64,000 nucleotides of DNA, from assembly GCF_014161445.1 (NCBI RefSeq), contig NZ_JABBXA010000021.1, forward strand, positions 62,001-126,000, given 5' to 3'. Made by a program: the position numbers and the translations under genes. Positions 8,665-16,926 of this stretch are shown in pieces. The DNA comes from Microbispora sp. H13382. Its GTDB lineage: Bacteria; Actinomycetota; Actinomycetes; Streptosporangiales; Streptosporangiaceae. Numbering within the stretch: the first letter of the stretch is position 1; each line of letters opens with the position of its first letter. A model generated the notes under the pieces. That model searched no databases. It was not told where the DNA came from and saw nothing but the letters and a program-made list of their open reading frames with translations.

Positions 8665-8706
8665 AATCAAATGGTTGAGTGACAAATATCAATCAACTAT
8701 TTGATT
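8665..8706. promoter_or_regulatory. Pair of TetR-type operator palindromes
   Basis: Two 16-base near-palindromes, AATCAAATGGTTGAGT (8665-8680) and AATCAACTATTTGATT (8691-8706), share the arms AATCAA/TTGA(T/G)T around a 4-base centre and start 26 bases apart. The second is perfect in its six-base arms. They sit in an A/T-rich island between the tetR gene and the divergent PPOX gene, where both promoters must lie. Assignment to this TetR protein is inferred from position and symmetry. Confidence 0.75.
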
Positions 8707-8717
8707 ATCATGAGGCC

Positions 8718-9125
8718 ATGATCTTCACGGAGCGCGAAATCGAGTACCTCGACAGTCAGCGGATCGGGCGGCTGGCCACACTCCAACCGGACGGCACGCT
8801 CCAGGTGAGCCCGGTCGGGTTCCGCTACAACCGTGAGCTGCGGACGATCGACATCGGCGGGCGCGACATGGCGGCCAGCCGCAAGTTCCGCAACGTGCTG
8901 GCCAACGGCAAGGTGGCCTTCGTCGTGGACGACGTCCCGTCCGTCGACCCCTGGCAGGTGCGCTGCCTGGAGATTCGCGGGTGGGGCGAGGCGATCGCCG
9001 AGCCCGCCGACTCGGTGGCCCCGACGCCCGGCCCGATCATCCGCGTGCACCCGAAGCGGATCATCAGCTTCGGGGTCGACCCCGGCAACCCCGCCTCCGG
9101 CAAGCGCGACGTCCCCTCACGTTGA
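8718..9125 (+). CDS. PPOX-class F420/FMN-dependent split-barrel oxidoreductase
   Basis: 135 codons from ATG 8718; an earlier in-frame ATG at 8679 lies within the operator region and is rejected. The sequence starts MIFTEREIEYLDSQRIGRLA and continues with TLQPDGTLQVSPVGFRYN and DIGGRDMAASRKFRNVLAN, the typical pyridoxamine-5-phosphate-oxidase-like split barrel. HPKRIISFGVDP near the end is common in the actinobacterial PPOX/F420 group. It likely reduces a small electrophile or flavin-linked substrate. Its 3' end overlaps the convergent selB gene by nine bases. Confidence 0.88.
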   Translation: MIFTEREIEYLDSQRIGRLATLQPDGTLQVSPVGFRYNRELRTIDIGGRDMAASRKFRNVLANGKVAFVVDDVPSVDPWQVRCLEIRGWGEAIAEPADSVAPTPGPIIRVHPKRIISFGVDPGNPASGKRDVPSR

Positions 9126-10883
9126 CCGGCGGCGAACCTCGTCCACCCGCTCGGTGAGGCCCCTGCGATCGAGGTGCTCCAGCAGCGGCACCGCGACCCG
9201 GCGGCTGGTGCCGAGCGCGCTCCTGGCCTGGCTGACCGTGAACGGCTGCGGCAGCCGGGCCAGCAGCGCCGCCGCCCGCGCGTCGGCCCCGGGCGCGAGG
9301 ACCACGCCGTCGGCGACGCGCAGCAGCGTCCCGGCGCGTACGGCGGCGGCGAGCTCGCGTGGCCCGAGCCCCAGCTCGGCCAGCCGCCCGGCCTCCGGCG
9401 CCTGGAAGGGGGCCCTGGCCAGGTCGTCCAGCAGGGTCCGCACCGCGCGGGCGACCGGAGCGGGCAGCCCCGCGGTCCCCGTCGGGACGCCGCCCGTCGC
9501 GCCGATCCGCCCGTCGGCCACCGCCAGCGGCGGCCGTACGAGCGCCGTCACGAGCCTGCGGTCGGGCAGGCCGAGCTCGTGGCGGGCGGCCTCCACCGGC
9601 ATCCCGGGCTCCAGCGGGTGATCGGCGGCGTAGCGCCGTACGACCTCCGGGAGCCGGGCGGACAGCGCCGACCAGTGATCGGGATCGGCGTGCCAGCCGG
9701 CGGCCACCGGCCGTCCCCCGGGCGGGCAGCCCATCGCGACCAGCTCGCCCTCGCGCAGCAGCAGGTGCGTACGCAGGAGGGAGACCGCGTCCGCCGACGC
9801 GTCCGCCAGCGCCCTGGCCCGCTCCCTGGCCGCCCCCCGGCGGAGCAGCTCCGGAGGCCGCACGTCGAGCACGGTCGCCCGCGCGAGCACCCGCGGCTCG
9901 CCGTGCCCGCGGCCCGGGTCCCGCAGCAGCAGCGCGTCTCCCAGATGCAGGGGAAGCGGCCGGGCCAGGCGCAGCCGGGCCGCCTCCGGCCCGAGCGAAC
10001 GCACCTCGCACGGCACCGACGCCGAGCCGATGTGGGCGGTGAGCCGCGCGGGAAGCGGCCCGCGGGCGCCCGCCGCCATCGTCACGCGCACGTCGGCCAG
10101 GTCCGTCGTCGTCCAGGCGCCGGGTGTGACGAGGGCGCGCCCGCGTTCCGGCGCGACCCGCCCGCGCAGGTTGAGCGCCACCCTCGCGACCCCGGTGACC
10201 GACTCGACGTGCTCCTTCAGCGACTCAAGGGCGCGCACCCGCACCGGCTCGCCGTCCAGCTCCAGTTCGTCGCCGGCCTCGACGCGACCGGCGGGCAGCG
10301 TGCCGGTCACGACGGTCCCGCTGCCGCGCACGCTGAACGCCCGGTCGATCCACAGTCGCACGGGGGCGTGCGGATCGGGCGCGGGCAGCGCCGCCACCAG
10401 CCGGTCGAGGGCGGCGCGCAGCCCGTCCAGGCCCTCGCCCGTGCGCCCGCTCACCGCCAGGGCCTCCGCCGGGCCCAGCCCGGCCTCCGCCAGCCGGTCA
10501 CGCGCGTCCTTCAGCGCGGGCGCGGGGTCGGCGAGGTCCGCGCGGGTGACGGCGAGCAGGCCGTGCCGTACGCCGAGGGTGCGCAGCGCCGCCAGGTGCT
10601 CCTCCGACTGGGGCATCCACCCCTCGTCGGCGGCGACGACGAACATCACGGCGGGCACCGGGCCGACCCCGGCGAGCATCGTGCCGAGGAACCGCTCGTG
10701 CCCGGGCACGTCGACGAACGCCACCCGCTCCCCGGAGGGCAGGGCCGTCCAGGCGTAGCCCAGCTCGATCGTGAGGCCGCGCCGCCGCTCCTCCTCCAGC
10801 CGGTCGGGCTCCATCCCGGTCAGCGCACGCACCAGCGTCGACTTGCCGTGATCGACGTGCCCCGCCGTGGCCACGACGTGCAT
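9117..10883 (-). CDS. selB: Selenocysteine-specific elongation factor SelB
   Basis: 588 codons from ATG 10883 with GGGGAGGG upstream. G-domain motifs are complete: G1 TAGHVDHGKSTL, switch I/G2 RRGLTIELGYAW, G3 DVPGHERF, G4-like TRADLAD. Domains II and III of the EF-Tu fold follow (ERGRALVTPGAW). The C-terminal third has the winged-helix repeats that bind the SECIS hairpin (YAADHPLEPGMPVEAARHEL and LPQPFTVSQARSALGTSRR). SelB brings Sec-tRNA to the ribosome at UGA codons followed by SECIS. selA is upstream on the same strand with 122 bases between, so the order selA-selB forms an operon as in other bacteria. Confidence 0.97.
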   Translation of the reverse strand: MHVVATAGHVDHGKSTLVRALTGMEPDRLEEERRRGLTIELGYAWTALPSGERVAFVDVPGHERFLGTMLAGVGPVPAVMFVVAADEGWMPQSEEHLAALRTLGVRHGLLAVTRADLADPAPALKDARDRLAEAGLGPAEALAVSGRTGEGLDGLRAALDRLVAALPAPDPHAPVRLWIDRAFSVRGSGTVVTGTLPAGRVEAGDELELDGEPVRVRALESLKEHVESVTGVARVALNLRGRVAPERGRALVTPGAWTTTDLADVRVTMAAGARGPLPARLTAHIGSASVPCEVRSLGPEAARLRLARPLPLHLGDALLLRDPGRGHGEPRVLARATVLDVRPPELLRRGAARERARALADASADAVSLLRTHLLLREGELVAMGCPPGGRPVAAGWHADPDHWSALSARLPEVVRRYAADHPLEPGMPVEAARHELGLPDRRLVTALVRPPLAVADGRIGATGGVPTGTAGLPAPVARAVRTLLDDLARAPFQAPEAGRLAELGLGPRELAAAVRAGTLLRVADGVVLAPGADARAAALLARLPQPFTVSQARSALGTSRRVAVPLLEHLDRRGLTERVDEVRRRST

Positions 10884-11005
10884 TCATCCCTCCCCGAGTA
10901 CGCGTACGGCGGCCAAACGGCACCGGAGGGAGCGCGCCCGCCGGTCGCCGGCCACCTGCTGCGGGTGCTTCAGCGCGCACCGCCGGGCGTGGGCGGCGGG
11001 GGCCA

Positions 11006-12295
11006 TCAGCCGGCCGCTCCAAGGACGGCCTCCAGGACCTCGCCGTCCCGCTCCGGCGGCACGGCGCGCAGGTCGAGCAGCAGGCGGCCGCCCTCGACCC
11101 GGCCGACGACCGGCGGCTCGCCCCGCCGCAGCGGTACGGCCAGCCGCTCCGGCAGGCTCACGGCCACGCTCGGCAGGCGCACGCCGGGGGCCCCGCCCCC
11201 GCCCACGGTCGCGTCCGCGGGCACGGCCACGGCATCCACGCGCGCCTGGCACATCGCCTTCGCCAGCGCCTCGGCCCGCTCGCGGAGGATGAGCGGATCG
11301 GCGTGGAGAGCCTGTCGTACGGGGGGCTCCGGGCCGCGCAGCGTCGCCTCGAGCGCGGCCAGCGTCAGCTTGTCCACGCGCAGCGCCCGCGCGAGCGGGT
11401 GCCGTCCGAGTCGTTCGACGAGGTCGCGGCGGCCGAGCAGGAGGCCGGCCTGCGGGCCCCCGAGCAGCTTGTCGCCGCTCGCGGTGACCAGGTCGGCACC
11501 GGCCCGCAGCACGCTCGTCGCGTCGGGCTCCTCGGGCAGCAGCGGATCACGGTCGAGCAGGCCGGACCCGATGTCGACGACCACGGGCACGCCCAGCCCG
11601 GTCAGCTCGGCCACCTCGACCGAACCGGTGAAGCCCTCGACGCGGAAGTTCGACGGGTGGACCTTGAGCACGAACCCCGTCTGCGGCCCGATCACGTCGC
11701 GGTAGTCGGCCAGGGCCGTGCGGTTTGTCGTGCCCACCTCGCGCAGCCGCGCGCCGGTGGACACGAGCAGGTCGGGAATGCGGAAACCGTCGCCGATCTC
11801 GACCAGCTCGCCCCTGCTGATCACGATCTCCCGTCCGGCGGCGAGCGCGGTGGCGGCCAGCACGAGGGCGGCCGCGTTGTTGTTGACCACGTGCACGCCC
11901 TCGGCGGCGGGCACGGCCCGCGCGAGCGCCTCGACCGCGCCGCGTCCGCGGCGGGCCCGGGCCCCCGTGGCCAGGTCGAACTCCACGTCCGTCGCCCCCG
12001 CCGCCACCGTCACCGCCTCGACGGCGGCCGGGGACAGCGGCGCACGGCCCAGGTTCGTGTGGAGCAGCACGCCGGTCATGTTGAGCACAGGACGCAGGCT
12101 CGTGGCGTGACGCGGCAGCGCCGCCAGCGCGACGCCGGCGACGTCCTCCGGTTCGATCTCGCCCTGCCGTACCCGCTGCTGCGCCCGCGCGACCGCGTCC
12201 TTGACCACCGGGCGGCCGAGCCGCCCGATGGCGGCGGCCAGCCGCGGATCGGCCAGCAGGGCGTCGGTGCGCGGCACCCGCCTCCGTGGATCCAC
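11006..12295 (-). CDS. selA: L-seryl-tRNA(Sec) selenium transferase
   Basis: 429 codons from GTG 12295. SelA is a PLP enzyme that converts Ser-tRNA(Sec) to Sec-tRNA(Sec) with selenophosphate. Conserved blocks include NMTGVLLHTNLGRAPLS, VNNNAAALVLA, ISRGELVEIGDGFRIPD, EVGTTNRT, VDIGSGLLD and the PLP-lysine motif TASGDKLLGGPQAG. Length is normal. There is no good ribosome site: instead a very strong hairpin ends about 16 bases upstream of the start, which may control translation. It precedes selB on the same strand. Confidence 0.97.
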   Translation of the reverse strand: MDPRRRVPRTDALLADPRLAAAIGRLGRPVVKDAVARAQQRVRQGEIEPEDVAGVALAALPRHATSLRPVLNMTGVLLHTNLGRAPLSPAAVEAVTVAAGATDVEFDLATGARARRGRGAVEALARAVPAAEGVHVVNNNAAALVLAATALAAGREIVISRGELVEIGDGFRIPDLLVSTGARLREVGTTNRTALADYRDVIGPQTGFVLKVHPSNFRVEGFTGSVEVAELTGLGVPVVVDIGSGLLDRDPLLPEEPDATSVLRAGADLVTASGDKLLGGPQAGLLLGRRDLVERLGRHPLARALRVDKLTLAALEATLRGPEPPVRQALHADPLILRERAEALAKAMCQARVDAVAVPADATVGGGGAPGVRLPSVAVSLPERLAVPLRRGEPPVVGRVEGGRLLLDLRAVPPERDGEVLEAVLGAAG

Positions 12296-12639
12296 ACTTC
12301 AAATTACAGCGACGGCGCACGGCCCGCCCCGCAGGGCGGAGCCGTGCGCCGTCGGGCGCGCCGACCGGGGGCACGACGGCGCGCCGGCTTGTCGGCTCTG
12401 GCAGCGGACGGGAGACGTCGTCTGTGCCACCGGTCGGCGCAGTTCAGGACCTCGATCTCGTCGGGGTCCTTTCCTCCCTGGCGGGAGACGGCAATGCTGT
12501 CCGATCCGGCTTGGAGATCACTTGACATCGTCTTGCGACTCGGGCCACGACGCGTCATTGACATGACCGGAGGCGGATCTTACGGTGCTGGTGTTCTCAT
12601 GTGAGGAAGAAGTTCATATATGTGACCACAGGAGTCATC
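12296..12639. other. Intergenic region between selA and the pectinesterase gene
   Basis: 344 bases separating two divergent genes. It contains the long hairpin at 12311-12353 (described separately) and, towards the pectinesterase gene, an A/T-richer segment with TTGACATCGTC and, 70 bases on, TTCATATATGTGACC, where its promoter probably lies. No convincing gene is present. Confidence 0.5.
12311..12353 (-). promoter_or_regulatory. Strong hairpin in the selA 5' leader
   Basis: GACGGCGCACGGC at 12311-12323 is perfectly complementary to 12341-12353, and the inner CCGCCC/GGGCGG adds six more pairs around a CGCA loop with a single bulged base: about 19 pairs. On the selA strand it ends some 16 bases before the GTG start. 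No gene is known to end into it on either strand, and no U-run follows, so a leader control element (attenuator or translation block) is more likely than a terminator. It lacks the GGUCU loop of the fdhA SECIS. Confidence 0.6.
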
Positions 12640-13782
12640 ATGTCGTCCCTCACCCCCCACATCAGCCGGCGGCAGGCGCTGACCGGCGCCGCCGCCGCGA
12701 TCCTCGGTTTCACGGTCGCGTCACCCGCGCGCGCCGCCCACGTGCCCCTCTTCGGCCGGTACGGCTCGCCCCGCCGCCGGCTGAACACGCGGACGCTCTA
12801 CGTGGACGCCCAGGGCCGAGGGGACCACATCACCGTTCAGGCGGCCGTCGACGCGACCCCGGACTCGCCGGCCGAGGGCTGGACCCTCGTGATCGCGGCC
12901 GGGACATACCGGGAGACCGTCCTCGTGCCGCAGGCCAAGACCGGCCTGTGCTTCCTCGGCGCGACCGGCGACGCGCGCAACGTCGTGATCGTCTACGGCA
13001 ACGCGGCCGGCACGCCCAAGCCGGAGGGCGGCACGTACGGCACCAGCGGCAGCGCCACCACCACGATCCAGGCCGACGGCTTCACCGCCGCCCACGTCAC
13101 GTTCGCCAACGACTGGCTGCGGGCCGGCCACCCGGAGATCACGGGCACCCAGGCGGTGGCGGCGAAGGTCATGGGCGACCGGTCGTACTTCGAGAGGTGC
13201 CGGTTCCTCGGCCACCAGGACACGTTGTATGCCGACACCCGCACCCTGGCGTCCTTCGCCCGGCAGTACTACCGCGAGTGCCACATCGAGGGGGACGTCG
13301 ACTTCGTCTTCGGCCGCGCGACCGCCGTCTTCGAGCGGTGCGAGCTGACCACTCTGGCCAGGGACGTGACGTTCCGTCCGTACGGCTTCGTGTTCGCGCC
13401 GAGCACGGCGGCCGCCAACCCCCACGGCTACCTGGCGGTGCGCTGCGTGATCGACGGGACGGCGGCCGACGCGTCCTTCGGCCTGGCCCGGCCCTGGCGG
13501 CCCAGCAGCGACCCGACCGCCCTCCCGTCACTGGTCGTACGCGAGACCTGGATCGGGCCCTCGATCGACGCGGCCACGCCGTACGTGGACATGAGCTCGG
13601 GGTATCACTGGCAGGACGCACGGTTCGCCGAGTTCCGCAACACCGGCCCGGGCGCCGCGGTCCCCGTCCCCGAGAACCGGCCGCGGCTCACCCCCGAGCA
13701 GGCCGTCGAGCACACCCCCGGGAACTACCTCGGCGACTGGCGCCCCGGCCCCGCCCTGCTCCCTCGTCCGATCACCCGCTGA
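12640..13782 (+). CDS. Secreted pectinesterase (pectin methylesterase)
   Basis: 380 codons from ATG 12640, with ACAGGAG upstream. The N-terminus is a Tat-type signal: SRRQALTGAAAAILGFTVA ending at ARA-AH. The right-handed beta-helix domain shows the family motifs in order: TVQAAVDATP, GTYRETV, GTQAVAAKVMGDRSYFERC, GHQDTLYADT (oxyanion glutamine and acid aspartate), EGDVDFVFGRATAVFE (nucleophilic aspartate) and LARPWRP (substrate-binding arginine). It removes methyl esters from pectin outside the cell. It stands alone between selA and an Rpn-like gene with no other pectin genes in view. Confidence 0.93.
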   Translation: MSSLTPHISRRQALTGAAAAILGFTVASPARAAHVPLFGRYGSPRRRLNTRTLYVDAQGRGDHITVQAAVDATPDSPAEGWTLVIAAGTYRETVLVPQAKTGLCFLGATGDARNVVIVYGNAAGTPKPEGGTYGTSGSATTTIQADGFTAAHVTFANDWLRAGHPEITGTQAVAAKVMGDRSYFERCRFLGHQDTLYADTRTLASFARQYYRECHIEGDVDFVFGRATAVFERCELTTLARDVTFRPYGFVFAPSTAAANPHGYLAVRCVIDGTAADASFGLARPWRPSSDPTALPSLVVRETWIGPSIDAATPYVDMSSGYHWQDARFAEFRNTGPGAAVPVPENRPRLTPEQAVEHTPGNYLGDWRPGPALLPRPITR

Positions 13783-13868
13783 CCCCGCGTTGACGCATCG
13801 GAGGGCGGCGACCGGTCACTTCGCAGTCACCACCCCCAGAGCGGCCCTGCGCCCACCGGCCGAGCGCC

Positions 13869-14819
13869 TCAGCCGTCGGACTGCTCGGACTCTCGCGGCT
13901 CGACGAACAGGTCGTCGGTGCGGGTGACGGTCACGGCACGCCGCATCCATTCATCGAGCAGTCCCAGGTCGGTGCACGCCTCGATGAAGGCACGGTCGGA
14001 GCCGGAAACAGCGATCCCCCGGGCCTCCAGGACGGTCAGCACCGCCCTCGCTTCACCCTCTGCCCGTCCCCGTCTCCGACCTTCCTCGCGCCCCTCCTCG
14101 CGCCCCTCCTCGCGACCGGCTTCGAGACCGGCTTCGAGACCCTTCCCATAATGCTGCCGGGCGAAGGGGCTGTAGACCGGCCAAGTGGTGGTTTCCATGA
14201 TTCTCTCCATGACGTGTCTGGCGGCCTGCGAAGCGAGTCGGTATGCGTATTCATAGTATTGCGGTGCGTGTTCATCGGGTAGGTGTCGCAGCGCAGCCAC
14301 GAACGCCTCCATCACCGGCGGATATTCACCGTGGGCCATCACCGACAACGCGGCCAACTCCGGATGGGCCGCCGCTTCCATCGCATCGGTGACAGGCGGG
14401 ATCTGATCCGGACCGATCACCTGGCAGGTCAAGGTGTAGCCGGGCAGGCTGGTACGGATCGGCGCCGCCGCCCATTTCGCGGTACGAGCCCCCGGACAGA
14501 TCATCAGCACGGTGATCGGGCAGGCCAACTGCAGCCACAGGGCGGCGGCGTATCGAGGCAACGCCGACAGCTTGCCCGGTTCCTCCCTCTGCTGGATCTC
14601 CACCACGATCGCGTGAAGTGGAGAATGCCGGGGCCCGACTGTGATCACGACATCCGGCCGTAGATCGATGGACGGGCGGTCGTTCAAGTCGTTGCTCGCG
14701 ACCTGCACCGGAAGCCCGTCGGGCACGTCGACGCCAAGGTGGTCGCGCAGCATCTCCACGGCGAACTCCGGCCTGTGCCGGAACAGCAGGTTGAGCGTGT
14801 CATGCAGGGGGGACGGCAT
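13869..14819 (-). CDS. Rpn/PD-(D/E)XK-nuclease-like protein
   Basis: 316 codons from ATG 14819. The N-terminus (MPSPLHDTLNLLFRHRPEFA) and the following IDLRPDVVITVGPRHSPLHA then VVEIQQ give the D...E-x-Q arrangement of PD-(D/E)XK enzymes of the Rpn/transposase-31-like group that is abundant in actinomycetes. The C-terminal part is helical, with a charged tandem repeat encoded by 12-base units (GREEGREEGREEG) and a last helix LLDEWMRRAVTV. Related proteins are variously annotated as recombination-promoting nucleases or hypothetical; I cannot say what this copy does. It lies between selA and selC and is convergent with the pectinesterase gene. Confidence 0.7.
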   Translation of the reverse strand: MPSPLHDTLNLLFRHRPEFAVEMLRDHLGVDVPDGLPVQVASNDLNDRPSIDLRPDVVITVGPRHSPLHAIVVEIQQREEPGKLSALPRYAAALWLQLACPITVLMICPGARTAKWAAAPIRTSLPGYTLTCQVIGPDQIPPVTDAMEAAAHPELAALSVMAHGEYPPVMEAFVAALRHLPDEHAPQYYEYAYRLASQAARHVMERIMETTTWPVYSPFARQHYGKGLEAGLEAGREEGREEGREEGRRRGRAEGEARAVLTVLEARGIAVSGSDRAFIEACTDLGLLDEWMRRAVTVTRTDDLFVEPRESEQSDG

Positions 14820-15053
14820 GCCACGGAACGTTAGCAGGACATTGCGGAAAGTGACGGCCGTCTCGCTCGGCTCGGTGTCACGGATTTCGGTCAGAAGCGA
14901 TGACTATTCCGGCCTAAGCAAAACGTTTCTCCTGTCCGGCAGATCCACCACGAACCTTGCGGCAGATCTACCACTGCCATGACTGCTCACCCAACCTGAG
15001 CTGGGCGAATGCAGGATTCCCGGTGGCGGGGCCGGAGGCTTGACGTAGGTGAG

Positions 15054-15146
15054 CGGAGGTGGACGGGAATCGAACCCGCCAGGCCGAGGACCTCGGCCTC
15101 GTCGGTTTTGAAGACCGCGGGGGCCACCAGGCGCCCACACACCTCC
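15054..15146 (-). tRNA. selC: tRNA-Sec (anticodon UCA)
   Basis: On the minus strand the RNA begins GGAGGTGTGTGGGCGCC at 15146 and ends CCCGTCCACCTCCG at 15054; the two ends pair through GGAGGTG/CACCTCC. The anticodon loop CTTCAAA gives UCA, reading UGA. A long variable arm (AGGCCGA/TCGGCCT) and the T-loop TTCGATT are present, and the total of 93 bases is the size expected of bacterial tRNA-Sec. CCA is not encoded. Its position beside selD and the UGA-containing fdhA makes the assignment firm. Confidence 0.96.
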
Positions 15147-15234
15147 AGGGAGAAACCTAGCCGGAACGGGGTAGGGACCTGCCGACGCCCCGGTGCGGCG
15201 TGGCGGACGAACGACGACCCGGAGCGGGGGCGGC

Positions 15235-16248
15235 ATGACCGAGACGGCGGAGCGGGCCGGGATCCGGCTGACCCAGCAGGCGCACGGAGGCGGCTGCGCC
15301 TGCAAGATTCCGCCGGGCGAGCTGGAGCGCATCGTGGCCGGGCTCGTGGCTCCGGACCCGTCGGCGTACGCGAACGAACTCGTCATCGGGCTGGACGACG
15401 GCGACGACGCGGCCGTGGTCAGGATCGAGGGCGGCCGGGCGGTCGTCGCCACGGCGGACTTCTTCACCCCCGTCGTGGACGACCCGTACGACTGGGGACG
15501 GATCGCGGCCACCAACGCGCTCTCCGACGTGTACGCGGTCGGCGGCGAACCGGTCGTGGCGGTGAACCTGCTGGGCTGGCCCAGGGAGACGCTGCCCATG
15601 GACCTCGCCAGGGAGGTGCTGCGCGGCGGCCTCGACGTGGCGCGGGCGGCGGGCTGCCACGTCGCGGGCGGTCACAGCGTGGACGACCCCGAGCCGAAGT
15701 ACGGCATGGCGGTCACCGGCCTAGCCGACCCGGACCGGCTGCTGCGCATCGACGCCGGCCGGACCGGCGTGCCGATCTCCCTCACCAAACCGCTCGGCGT
15801 CGGCGTGCTCAACACCAGGCACAAGGCGACCGGCGAGGTGTTCCCGCAGGCGATCGAGGTGATGACGACGCTCAACCGGGACGCCTCCCGGGCGGCGCTG
15901 GCGGCCGGGGCCCGGTGCGCGACCGACGTGACCGGCTTCGGCCTGCTGGGCCACCTGTACAAGCTGGCCAGGGCCAGCGGCGTCACCGCGGTGGTCGACG
16001 TGGCGGCCGTGCCCTACCTGGAGGGGGCGCGGCAGGCGGTCCACGACGGCTACGTCAGCGGCGGCACACGCCGCAACCTGGAGTGGGTGCGGCCCCACCT
16101 CGCCCCGGCGGGGTACGCGGAGGAGGATCTGCTCCTGCTGGCCGACGCCCAGACCTCGGGCGGCCTGCTGGTCGCCGGCGAGGTCCCCGGCGCGCCCGTC
16201 GTCGGCGAACTCGTCCCGGCGGAGGCCGCCGCGATCCGGCTCGCCTGA
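15235..16248 (+). CDS. selD: Selenide, water dikinase (selenophosphate synthetase)
   Basis: 337 codons from ATG 15235, preceded by GGAGCGGGGG. The N-terminal RLTQQAHGGGCACKIPP carries the catalytic Cys and Lys; it is the cysteine form, with no in-frame UGA. The PurM/AIR-synthetase fold follows with GLDDGDDAAV, DFFTPVVDDPYDWGRIAA, NALSDVYAVGGEP, GGHSVDDPEPKYG and a C-terminal DAQTSGGLL. It makes selenophosphate, the selenium donor for SelA. selC is divergent from it, about 90 bases away. Confidence 0.97.
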   Translation: MTETAERAGIRLTQQAHGGGCACKIPPGELERIVAGLVAPDPSAYANELVIGLDDGDDAAVVRIEGGRAVVATADFFTPVVDDPYDWGRIAATNALSDVYAVGGEPVVAVNLLGWPRETLPMDLAREVLRGGLDVARAAGCHVAGGHSVDDPEPKYGMAVTGLADPDRLLRIDAGRTGVPISLTKPLGVGVLNTRHKATGEVFPQAIEVMTTLNRDASRAALAAGARCATDVTGFGLLGHLYKLARASGVTAVVDVAAVPYLEGARQAVHDGYVSGGTRRNLEWVRPHLAPAGYAEEDLLLLADAQTSGGLLVAGEVPGAPVVGELVPAEAAAIRLA

Positions 16249-16334
16249 CGCCGCCCGTCGCCCACGCTCGCCCGTGATTCTCCGAGCGGTGCGGGGTATC
16301 GGCGAGGGCGGCGGCCACGTGGTAGACCCGGGAC

Positions 16335-16874
16335 ATGCGACCTGAGCCCGGTGAAGTGCTGCATTTCTCCGAGGACCCCGGGATCACGCGGTTCGTCCCG
16401 CATGTGGCGGCCACCGCCCGGCAGCCGGAGGCGTACGTCTGGGCGGTCACGGCCGAGCGCTGCCCCGACTACTGGTTTCCCCGCCAATGTCCGCGCGCCA
16501 TGGCCTGGACGACCCCGGCGACCACGGACGACGACCGGGAACGCATCATCGGCCCGGGCTGCGGCGAGCGGGTCCACGCCATCGAGTACGGCTGGCTGGA
16601 GGCGTTCCTGACCGTCCGCTTGTACGCCTACCGCTTCCCGGCGGAGAAGTTCGTCCCGTTCGGCGAGCCGGTGCCGAACGCGGTGGTCGCGACCGGCCCG
16701 GTCGAGCCTCTCGGCCCGCCCGAACCCGTCGGCGACCTGCTGCGGCTGCACGAGGAGGCCGGCATACAGCTCAGGCTCCTGGACAACCTGTGGCCGTTCT
16801 GGGACTCGGTGATCGACAGTTCCCTGGGCTGGAGCGGCATCCGCCTCCGCAACGCCCGCCCCCGACCTGCCTGA
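16335..16874 (+). CDS. DUF6886 family protein
   Basis: 179 codons from ATG 16335. The sequence MRPEPGEVLHFSEDPGITRF, then AYVWAVTAERCPDYWFPRQ and a C-terminal LLDNLWPFWDSVI, matches what I recall as DUF6886, a small cytoplasmic family found in actinobacteria and firmicutes with no known role. It follows selD by 86 bases on the same strand but there is no evidence that it belongs to selenium metabolism. Confidence 0.7.
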   Translation: MRPEPGEVLHFSEDPGITRFVPHVAATARQPEAYVWAVTAERCPDYWFPRQCPRAMAWTTPATTDDDRERIIGPGCGERVHAIEYGWLEAFLTVRLYAYRFPAEKFVPFGEPVPNAVVATGPVEPLGPPEPVGDLLRLHEEAGIQLRLLDNLWPFWDSVIDSSLGWSGIRLRNARPRPA

Positions 16875-16926
16875 CGCGGCTCTGACAAGAGCGCGCCGCC
16901 CTGCCCACGGCACGCAGGCCCGCCGG

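Noticed and set aside
13990-14160. CRISPR-like array in the Rpn-like gene
   Set aside because: The repeat is a 12-base in-frame unit encoding REEG, without spacers.
15280-15320. SelD as a second selenoprotein
   Set aside because: The active-site motif is HGGGCACKI, a cysteine form; there is no in-frame UGA.
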